A DNA stretch of 5,954 nt from Chloroflexota bacterium (GTDB taxonomy: Bacteria; Chloroflexota; Anaerolineae; J102). The notes beneath the pieces are model-generated. The model was given only the letters and a program-made list of their open reading frames with translations. It ran no database searches and was not told where the DNA came from. Location of the stretch: assembly GCA_024276255.1 (NCBI GenBank), contig JAJRXO010000063.1:1-5954 (forward strand). The letters run 5' to 3'. Shown one piece after another: positions 1-4,920 of this stretch. How positions within the stretch are numbered: the first letter of the stretch is position 1; the number at the start of each line of letters is the position of its first letter. A program made the position numbers and the translations under genes.

Positions 1-515
1 CTCTCCCACTGCACTTTACCACTGCTATCCAGCTTGAACACCCACACATCCGCCTGGCCGGCGCCGAAAGATCGGGTCCACCCCGCAACGATGTATCCTG
101 CATCCGGAGTTTGTTTAATATCGATAGCATATTCATCGTCCGCACCGCCATAAGTCTTCTGCCAGATCACGTTGCCCGCGGCGTCGAGTTTCACGATCCA
201 GGCATCGCCATTGTCATCCTCGTAAGAATCCGTGGATCCGACGACGATATAGCCTCCATCCCTCGTAACCCACACGCCCTCCATCTCCTCACCTCCCTGG
301 CCGCCATAGAGAGCTGTCCATATCCTATGGGTCGTGGTAGAGCTCGAATCATACTGGCTGACCGCATAGGGGAGATAGACAGGGGATTCGGGGGTGGAAT
401 TCGGCCGGGGAATAGGCGCCTTCACAACATCTGCAGGCAACAGGCCCCCAGCTGCCGCCAGGACGATCCCGACTACCAGCCCCCCTAGCAACAACAAAGA
501 TGTGCGAGCACTCAT
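1..515 (-). CDS. Secreted repeat protein, probable beta-propeller (N-terminal part, runs off the left edge)
   Basis: Reading leftward from an ATG at 515, the frame stays open for 171 codons to the window edge, so the C-terminus is missing. Residues 1-4 carry an Arg, followed by a hydrophobic stretch (about 7-26, Leu/Val/Ala/Gly) that looks like a signal peptide or membrane anchor. Residues 27-49 form a Pro-rich linker containing VYLPY. From W66 two 52-residue repeats follow (66-117 and 118-169), and a third begins at W170. Each has the order W..YGG, (D/A)GYIV(V/A)G(S/W)T, (A/V)W(I/V)(V/F)KLD..G.V, typical of extracellular proteins with tandem blade-like repeats. An acidic DDNGD segment (100-104) in repeat 1 could bind Ca2+. 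A strong ribosome site (GGAGG, 527-523) lies 7 nt before the ATG and fixes the start. Function is unknown: such domains usually mediate binding or surface roles. It is divergent from the carboxylase operon and shows no functional link to it. Confidence 0.85.
   Translation of the reverse strand, partial: MSARTSLLLLGGLVVGIVLAAAGGLLPADVVKAPIPRPNSTPESPVYLPYAVSQYDSSSTTTHRIWTALYGGQGGEEMEGVWVTRDGGYIVVGSTDSYEDDNGDAWIVKLDAAGNVIWQKTYGGADDEYAIDIKQTPDAGYIVAGWTRSFGAGQADVWVFKLDSSGKVQWE
9..320 (-). repeat. Two tandem 52-residue protein repeats (156-nt period)
   Basis: Translated leftward, bases 320-165 and 164-9 encode consecutive 52-residue units, each starting at a Trp codon. They share YGG near the start, GYIV.G.T in the middle and W(I/V).KLD..G near the end. 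The repeat is conserved at protein level; the DNA copies have diverged clearly, so this is an old duplication and not a recent one. A third unit begins at base 8 and leaves the window. Confidence 0.8.
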
Positions 516-517
516 AT

Positions 518-527
518 CTCCACCTCC
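518..527 (-). promoter_or_regulatory. Ribosome binding site of the repeat-protein gene
   Basis: Read on the minus strand, 527 to 518 is GGAGGTGGAG, with the GGAGG core 7 nt from the ATG at 515. It is strong and decides the start. No other start with a comparable site was seen nearby. Confidence 0.8.
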
Positions 528-554
528 GGGAAAACCAGATGGCTGATTGCCTGG

Positions 555-580
555 CAAAAACTCAACAAGCCTTCGGCTCG
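555..580 (-). promoter_or_regulatory. Leader hairpin followed by a T-rich run (possible attenuator)
   Basis: On the minus strand, CGAGCC-GAA-GGCTTG (580 to 566) forms a 6-bp stem including one G.U pair and a 3-nt loop, directly followed by TTGAGTTTTTG (565 to 555). It lies between the predicted minus-strand start of transcription (near 626) and the ATG at 515, so it would sit in the leader of the repeat-protein mRNA. The stem is short and the T run is interrupted, so a weak attenuator or chance are both possible. Confidence 0.25.
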
Positions 581-632
581 AAATGGGTCTGTCGGCCTGG
601 CCAGATTGGAAAGAAGCACAGTTCGCTACCTG

Positions 633-641
633 ATTATATCA
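633..641 (-). promoter_or_regulatory. Extended -10 promoter element for the repeat-protein gene
   Basis: The minus strand reads TGATATAAT from 641 to 633, a perfect extended -10 (TGN plus TATAAT). No good -35 is visible 16-18 nt upstream, which is tolerable with an extended -10. Predicted initiation near 626 gives a leader of about 110 nt before the ATG at 515. The same bases overlap an 11-bp inverted repeat (631-641) that could be an operator. Confidence 0.55.
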
Positions 642-777
642 TAGCCGACGCCGGCGCCACAGAGCCCCTGCTTTTGGGGGGTGTATTTCAATTTGGGCGA
701 TCGGACAGCAACAAGTACCGACTCAACTGATACAGTCTCCGCCCGCAAACGCATTGTGGCAACCATCCACGGCCCTA

Positions 778-786
778 TGCTAAAAT
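778..786 (+). promoter_or_regulatory. Extended -10 promoter element of the carboxylase operon, placing +1 at the start codon
   Basis: TGCTAAAAT (778-786) matches TGN plus TATAAT with one mismatch in the hexamer. Initiation usually falls 6-8 nt after the -10, that is around 793, which is the A of the carboxyltransferase ATG. No Shine-Dalgarno precedes this ATG. The two facts together suggest a leaderless mRNA. No good -35 is present at 16-18 nt; TTGTGG (754-759) would instead pair with an alternative -10, TATGCT (776-781), at 16-nt spacing, giving a leader of about 5 nt. Confidence 0.5.
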
Positions 787-792
787 GCCTGC

Positions 793-2403
793 ATGGACCC
801 ACTGAGCACCTCCATCCATCCGCACAGCCCGCAATTCCAGGAAAACGCTGCTTACCATCGGCAACTGGCCCTGGAGCTGAGAGAGCGTCTGGCCCGGGTG
901 CGACAGGGCGGCAGCGCCAAAGCCCATGCACTGCACCGCTCGCGGGGAAAACTGCTGGTACGCGAGCGCATCGATCGCCTGCTCGATCCCGGCTCCCCCT
1001 TCCTTGAGCTCTCGCCGCTGGCGGCCTGGGAGCTCTACAACGGGGTGGTGGCATCCGCCGGCATCGTCACCGGCATTGGCCGGGTATCCGGCCGCGAGGT
1101 AATGATCATCGCCAACGATGCCACCGTCAAGGGCGGCACCTATTTCCCCATGACGGTCAAAAAACACCTGCGCGCCCAGACGATCGCCGAGGAGAACTAC
1201 CTCCCCTGCATCTATCTCGTCGATTCGGGCGGCGCCTATCTACCCATGCAGGACGAGGTCTTCCCCGACGCCGATGACTTCGGGCGCATCTTCTACAATC
1301 AGGCCCGTATGAGCGCCAAGGGCATCCCCCAGATCGCCGCCGTCATGGGCTCATGTACGGCCGGCGGAGCTTACGTACCGGCCATGAGCGATGAAGCGGT
1401 GATCGTCAAGGGCACGGGCACCATCTTCCTGGGCGGGCCGCCGCTGGTCAAGGCGGCTACCGGCGAGGATGTCAGCGCCGAAGAACTGGGAGGCGCCGAT
1501 GTACATACCCGTCTCTCCGGCGTGGCCGATCACTTTGCCGAGGACGACGAGCACGCCATCGAGATCGTGCGCCAGATCGTGGCCACGCTCAACGCCCGCC
1601 CTCGCCCACACGTGCAACTGGCGCCCCCTGAAGATCCACTGTACCCGTCGGATGAGATCTACGGCGTGCTGCCCAGGTCCTTCCGTCAGGCCTACGACGT
1701 ACGCGAGGTCATCGCCCGCCTGGTGGACGGCTCCCGCTTCCGTGAATTCAAGGCCCGCTACGGCACCACCCTGATCACAGGCTTTGCCCATATCCACGGC
1801 TTTCCCGTGGGCATCCTGGCCAACAACGGCATCCTGTTCAGCGAGAGCGCCCTCAAGGGCACCCATTTCATCGAACTGAGCTCCCAGCGCGGCATCCCCC
1901 TGCTGTTTTTGCAGAATATCACCGGTTTTATGGTGGGGCGGGCCTACGAGGCCGGAGGCATTGCCAAGGACGGCGCCAAAATGGTGCATGCCGTGGCCAA
2001 TGCCGCCGTGCCCAAGCTGACGGTGATCATCGGCGGCTCCTTCGGGGCCGGGAACTACGGCATGGCCGGCCGCGCTTATCAGCCCCGCTTCCTGTGGATG
2101 TGGCCCAACGCCCGCATCAGCGTCATGGGCGGTGAACAGGCAGCCAACGTGCTGCTCACAATCAAACAGGACCAGCTCAAACGCGAGGGAAAGCCGCCCC
2201 TCAGCCCTGAGCAGGCCGCCGACTTCATGCGCCCTACCCTGGAAAAATACGAACGCGAGGGCAATCCCTACTATTCCACCGCCCGTCTGTGGGATGACGG
2301 CATCCTCGATCCGGCGCAGACACGGGATGTGCTGGGTCTGGCCCTGGCCGTGGTCACAGCCGCTCCGCCCACCGGCGATCGATTCGGCGTCTTCCGCATG
2401 TGA
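793..2403 (+). CDS. liuB: 3-methylcrotonyl-CoA carboxylase, carboxyltransferase (beta) subunit
   Basis: This 536-residue cytoplasmic protein is a biotin-dependent carboxyltransferase that moves CO2 from carboxybiotin to the acyl-CoA, here most likely 3-methylcrotonyl-CoA in leucine degradation. The N domain (about 20-270) carries TVKGGTYFPMTVKKHLRA (111-128), LVDSGGAYLP (142-151) and the oxyanion motif GSCTAGGAYVPAMSDE (186-201). The C domain (about 280-520) carries NITGFMVGRAYEAGGIA (375-391) and GGSFGAGNYGMAGRAY (414-429), then FLWMWPNARISVMGGEQAA (433-451). These match the MCC beta subfamily and differ from propionyl-CoA carboxylase beta, which has a DVPGF-type motif in the C domain. The length equals that of bacterial MCC beta subunits. 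The start at 793 fits the N-terminus of proteobacterial homologues as recalled. It has no Shine-Dalgarno and may be leaderless. It is first in the operon, 4 nt ahead of the biotin carboxylase gene. Geranyl-CoA carboxylase beta is the closest alternative; substrate choice cannot be proven by reading. Confidence 0.93.
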   Translation: MDPLSTSIHPHSPQFQENAAYHRQLALELRERLARVRQGGSAKAHALHRSRGKLLVRERIDRLLDPGSPFLELSPLAAWELYNGVVASAGIVTGIGRVSGREVMIIANDATVKGGTYFPMTVKKHLRAQTIAEENYLPCIYLVDSGGAYLPMQDEVFPDADDFGRIFYNQARMSAKGIPQIAAVMGSCTAGGAYVPAMSDEAVIVKGTGTIFLGGPPLVKAATGEDVSAEELGGADVHTRLSGVADHFAEDDEHAIEIVRQIVATLNARPRPHVQLAPPEDPLYPSDEIYGVLPRSFRQAYDVREVIARLVDGSRFREFKARYGTTLITGFAHIHGFPVGILANNGILFSESALKGTHFIELSSQRGIPLLFLQNITGFMVGRAYEAGGIAKDGAKMVHAVANAAVPKLTVIIGGSFGAGNYGMAGRAYQPRFLWMWPNARISVMGGEQAANVLLTIKQDQLKREGKPPLSPEQAADFMRPTLEKYEREGNPYYSTARLWDDGILDPAQTRDVLGLALAVVTAAPPTGDRFGVFRM

Positions 2404-2407
2404 TACC

Positions 2408-3910
2408 ATGACTTCCTGGCCCCCCTTCACGAAAGTGCTCATTGCCAACCGCGGCGAGATCGCCGTGCGCATCATCCATGCCTGCCGTGAACTGGGCATC
2501 GCCAGCCTGGCCGTCTATTCTCAGGCTGACGCCGGGGCCCGCCACGCGCGCATGGCCGACGAGGCCCTGGACATTGGCCCCGCGGCTGCGACTGACTCCT
2601 ATCTGCGCGGGGAACGCCTGATCGCGGCCGCCCGCGCACACGGCGCCGACGCCATCCATCCCGGCTATGGTTTTCTGGCCGAAAACGCCGACTTTGCCAA
2701 GGCGGTAATCGATGCCGGCCTGCGCTTCATCGGCCCGCCGCCGCAGGCTATCCGGGCGATGGGCGATAAAGCGCAGGCGCGAAGCCTAATGGAAGCCGCC
2801 GGGGTGCCGGTGGTGCCGGGTTATCAGGGCAGCGATCAGAGCGAATCGCGGCTACTCGCCGAAGCCGGGCGCATCGGCTATCCCCTGATGGTCAAAGCAG
2901 CCGCCGGTGGCGGCGGCAAGGGCATGCGCATCGCCCACACAGCCGCCGAGCTGCCCGAAGCATTGGCCGCGGCCCGCCGCGAAGCGGCTCACGCGTTCGG
3001 CGATGATCGCCTGATCCTGGAACGCTATATCGCCAATGGCCGACACATCGAGATCCAGGTGCTGGCCGATCAGCATGGCCATATCGTGCACCTCAACGAA
3101 CGCGAATGCTCCATTCAGCGCCGCCACCAAAAGATCATCGAAGAAGCACCCTCTCCATACATGAATCCCGAGCTGCGGGCCAACATGGGCGCGGCGGCCG
3201 TGGCCGCGGCGGAAGCCGTGGGCTACACCAATGCTGGCACCGTGGAATTCATCGTCGACCCGCAAAGCGGTGACGCCTATTTTCTGGAGATGAACACCCG
3301 TCTGCAGGTCGAACATCCGGTTACCGAACTGACCACCGGTCTCGACCTCGTGGCCTGGCAGATGCGCATCGCCGCCGGGGCCGAACTGCCCCCCGGCCTG
3401 CGCCAGCCTTACCCGCCCTGCGGTCATGCCATCGAATGCCGTCTCTATGCCGAAGACCCGGCGCACGGCTTTCTGCCCGATTCCGGCCCCGTGCTGCGCT
3501 TCATCCCCCCGGCAGGCCCCGGCATCCGTGTCGACAGCGGTATCGCCACCGGCGACACCGTGAGCACACACTACGATCCCCTGCTGGCAAAGATCATCGT
3601 GCACGCCGAGGATCGGCCCGCGGCCATCCGCCGCATGCAAAAGGCCCTGCGCGCAACCGCCCTCCTGGGCCTGCACAGCAATCTGGCGTTTTTACAGGCC
3701 GTGTTGGCGCACCCGCGCTTCCAGGCTGGCGATACCACCACCCGCTTTATCGCCGAACACCTGCCGCAATGGCAGCCCCCATCATCCCTGCCCATCGAGG
3801 TCCTCATTGCAGCCGCCCTGGCCACAGCCCCCCGCAACGCAACGCCCCTGGCCCCACACACGACCCCCACCCCCTGGCAAACCCTCACCCGTTTCCGCAT
3901 CGGCCAATGA
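2408..3910 (+). CDS. Biotin carboxylase component of the MCC alpha subunit (split form, lacks the biotin domain)
   Basis: This 500-residue cytoplasmic enzyme carboxylates biotin with ATP and bicarbonate and would serve the adjacent carboxyltransferase. The N-terminal fold shows KVLIANRGEIAVR (9-21) and HPGYGFLAEN (84-93). The ATP-grasp domain has KAAAGGGGKGM (163-173), ERECSIQRRHQK (231-242) and EMNTRLQVEHPVTE (294-307), giving likely Mg/ATP ligands E294 and N296, catalytic R298 and base E302 by comparison with E. coli AccC. HAIECRLYAEDP (340-351) opens the C domain. After about residue 450 comes a tail (to PWQTLTRFRIGQ) resembling the start of the BT linker domain of full-length MCC alpha. 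That domain's barrel and the biotin domain are absent here and lie in the next gene. The ATG at 2408 is 4 nt after the previous stop, with no Shine-Dalgarno, so translation is probably coupled; the frame opens further upstream, but only inside the previous gene. LiuD/AccA1 are the full-length counterparts. Confidence 0.92.
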   Translation: MTSWPPFTKVLIANRGEIAVRIIHACRELGIASLAVYSQADAGARHARMADEALDIGPAAATDSYLRGERLIAAARAHGADAIHPGYGFLAENADFAKAVIDAGLRFIGPPPQAIRAMGDKAQARSLMEAAGVPVVPGYQGSDQSESRLLAEAGRIGYPLMVKAAAGGGGKGMRIAHTAAELPEALAAARREAAHAFGDDRLILERYIANGRHIEIQVLADQHGHIVHLNERECSIQRRHQKIIEEAPSPYMNPELRANMGAAAVAAAEAVGYTNAGTVEFIVDPQSGDAYFLEMNTRLQVEHPVTELTTGLDLVAWQMRIAAGAELPPGLRQPYPPCGHAIECRLYAEDPAHGFLPDSGPVLRFIPPAGPGIRVDSGIATGDTVSTHYDPLLAKIIVHAEDRPAAIRRMQKALRATALLGLHSNLAFLQAVLAHPRFQAGDTTTRFIAEHLPQWQPPSSLPIEVLIAAALATAPRNATPLAPHTTPTPWQTLTRFRIGQ

Positions 3911-4392
3911 AGATCACCTTCACTCACAACGGCGACTTTTACGAAATCGAAGTGCAAACCTCGGGCGACACCTTTCTCGTCACGATCGGCGATCAGCAGT
4001 ACATTGCCCGTCTGCTGGATCAGCCAGACGGGGGACAGGTGCTTGTGGTGGGAGAGCATCAACAGCCCGTGGCAGCAGCACGTAACGGGGAAGCGGTCTG
4101 GGTGGCCATGGACGGAAACACCTACATGCTGCGACGCAGCGCACGGGCCCGTGGCCGCAGCGCAGGCGACGCCAGCCCGCAAAACCAGTTACGCGCTCCC
4201 ATGCCCGGCACGGTGCGGGCTGTCCACGTCACGGTCAATCAAGAGGTGACGCGCGGCCAGACCCTGCTCCTCCTGGAGGCCATGAAAATGGAAACCCGTA
4301 TCCAGGCGCCCATCGATGGCCGGGTCAAGGCCCTGCATGTGGCGGCCGGCCAGCAGGTGGAAAAAGATCAGCCGCTGGCTGAGGTGGGATAA
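3907..4392 (+). CDS. Biotin carboxyl carrier protein with BT-like N-terminal barrel
   Basis: This 161-residue carrier protein holds biotin and shuttles the carboxyl group between the two neighbouring enzymes. The C-terminal biotinyl domain (about 95-161) has APMPGTV (97-103) and the biotinylation motif EAMKM (124-128), with K127 34 residues from the C-terminus, the normal distance. The N-terminal part (1-78) is rich in beta-strand-like stretches and looks like the barrel of the MCC alpha BT domain. An Arg-rich linker, RRSARARGRSAGDAS (76-90), joins the two parts, where such linkers are more often Ala/Pro-rich. The ATG overlaps the upstream TGA as ATGA, with no Shine-Dalgarno, indicating termination-reinitiation. 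The summed length with the upstream protein is 661, about that of an intact MCC alpha. Stand-alone carriers of this size are known beside acyl-CoA carboxylases in several phyla, so it need not be a broken gene. Confidence 0.9.
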   Translation: MKITFTHNGDFYEIEVQTSGDTFLVTIGDQQYIARLLDQPDGGQVLVVGEHQQPVAAARNGEAVWVAMDGNTYMLRRSARARGRSAGDASPQNQLRAPMPGTVRAVHVTVNQEVTRGQTLLLLEAMKMETRIQAPIDGRVKALHVAAGQQVEKDQPLAEVG

Positions 4393-4409
4393 AGCACGAC
4401 CGCGCCCCG

Positions 4410-4423
4410 TGTCGTCACCGACA
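4410..4423 (+). other. Small hairpin in the gap between the carrier and hydratase genes
   Basis: TGTCG-TCAC-CGACA forms a perfect 5-bp stem with a 4-nt loop in the only sizeable gap (69 nt, 4393-4461) inside the operon. No T run follows, so it is not an intrinsic terminator. It could be a processing or stabilising element, or chance. A very weak promoter-like pair (CCGACA 4418-4423, TATTCG 4442-4447) also lies here and is not called. Confidence 0.25.
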
Positions 4424-4450
4424 AACATCCTCAATCCCCAATATTCGTAC

Positions 4451-4458
4451 AGGAGGAG
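4451..4458 (+). promoter_or_regulatory. Strong ribosome binding site of the hydratase gene
   Basis: AGGAGGAG lies immediately upstream of the ATG at 4462. It is close to a perfect Shine-Dalgarno and fixes this start. It contrasts with the three upstream genes of the operon, none of which has one. Confidence 0.85.
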
Positions 4459-4461
4459 TCG

Positions 4462-4920
4462 ATGCCCGGAAAATACTACGAAGAGCTGGAAATCGGCCAG
4501 AGATTCCGTCATTCCCGCGGCCGCACCATCACCGAGATGGACAACGTGCTGTTTTGCGCGCTGACGCTGAACGATCAGGCATTGCACATCAACGAAGACT
4601 TCGCCAGCAGCACCCGTTTTGGCCAACGCATCGTCAATGGCATCCTCACGATGGGGCTGGTGGTCGGCCTCAGCGTCAACGAACTCACCGACGGCACCAT
4701 CGTGGCCAATCTGGGCTACGAAAACGTGCGCCATCCCGCCCCGGTCTTCCACGGCGACACCATCTATGCCGAAACCGAAGTGCTCGACAAACGCGAGTCC
4801 CGTTCCCGACCCGAGGTGGGCATCGTGCGCCTGCGGCAGATCGGGCGCAAACAGGACGGCACGGTGGTGGTGGAGCTGGAGCGCACCGTGATGTTCCTGA
4901 AAAAACCGGAGGATCGCTAA
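4462..4920 (+). CDS. MaoC-type (R)-specific enoyl-CoA hydratase, probable 3-methylglutaconyl-CoA hydratase
   Basis: This 152-residue cytoplasmic single hotdog-fold protein, normal length for MaoC hydratases, probably adds water to 3-methylglutaconyl-CoA to give 3-hydroxy-3-methylglutaryl-CoA. Visible features are YYEELEIGQRFRHSRGRTIT (5-24), the active-site helix region FCALTLNDQALHINEDFA (31-48), FGQRIVNGILTMGLVVGLSV (53-72), NLGYENVRHPAPVFHGDTIY (83-102) and ESRSRPEVGIV (112-122). His42 is the conserved catalytic His. The usual Asp five residues before it is Asn37, a substitution I recall in the Rv2499c/actinobacterial subfamily. The strong AGGAGGAG sets the start. Its stop overlaps the next ATG (TAATG), so it is coupled to the lyase gene. 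Pairing with MCC and a CitE lyase mirrors the M. tuberculosis leucine locus. Mesaconyl-CoA or citramalyl-CoA chemistry is the main alternative. Confidence 0.85.
   Translation: MPGKYYEELEIGQRFRHSRGRTITEMDNVLFCALTLNDQALHINEDFASSTRFGQRIVNGILTMGLVVGLSVNELTDGTIVANLGYENVRHPAPVFHGDTIYAETEVLDKRESRSRPEVGIVRLRQIGRKQDGTVVVELERTVMFLKKPEDR
4906..4913 (+). promoter_or_regulatory. Ribosome binding site of the lyase gene
   Basis: CCGGAGGA, with the GGAGG core 7 nt before the ATG at 4920, lies within the last codons of the hydratase gene. It supports the TAATG-overlapping start of the lyase gene over later in-frame ATG codons. Confidence 0.75.

Larger units (their letters stand above)
516..792. other. Divergent intergenic region between the repeat-protein gene and the carboxylase operon
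   Basis: These 277 nt separate two divergent genes and contain no convincing coding sequence. They hold a minus-strand extended -10 element (641-633), a plus-strand extended -10 element (778-786), a short minus-strand hairpin followed by a T-rich run (580-555), and two small inverted repeats, TGAT-TAT-ATCA (631-641) and ACTG-ATA-CAGT (726-736). Base composition is less GC-rich than in the flanking genes. No match to a recognised operator was made. Confidence 0.7.

Noticed and set aside
111..730. Plus-strand open frames at 111-488 and 500-730
   Set aside because: The first is antisense to the repeat-protein gene, whose protein repeats prove the minus strand is coding. The second lies across the divergent promoter region and has no motif or convincing ribosome site.
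516..792. Search for CRISPR, tRNA, insertion-sequence ends or a known operator in the intergenic region
   Set aside because: No direct repeats with spacers, cloverleaf, terminal inverted repeats or recognisable regulator motif were seen.
2132..2407. Upstream extension of the biotin carboxylase frame
   Set aside because: This part overlaps the conserved C-terminus of the carboxyltransferase and encodes low-complexity sequence. Family homology begins right after the ATG at 2408.
1351..2499. Long antisense open frame (382 codons, -) over the carboxyltransferase gene
   Set aside because: It is a shadow of high-GC third-position bias. Its translation shows no recognisable motif, and the opposite strand holds a clear MCC beta subunit.
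2852..3676. Antisense open frame (274 codons, -) over the biotin carboxylase gene
   Set aside because: It mirrors codons of a conserved gene, has no ribosome site or family motif that I can see, and is explained by GC bias.
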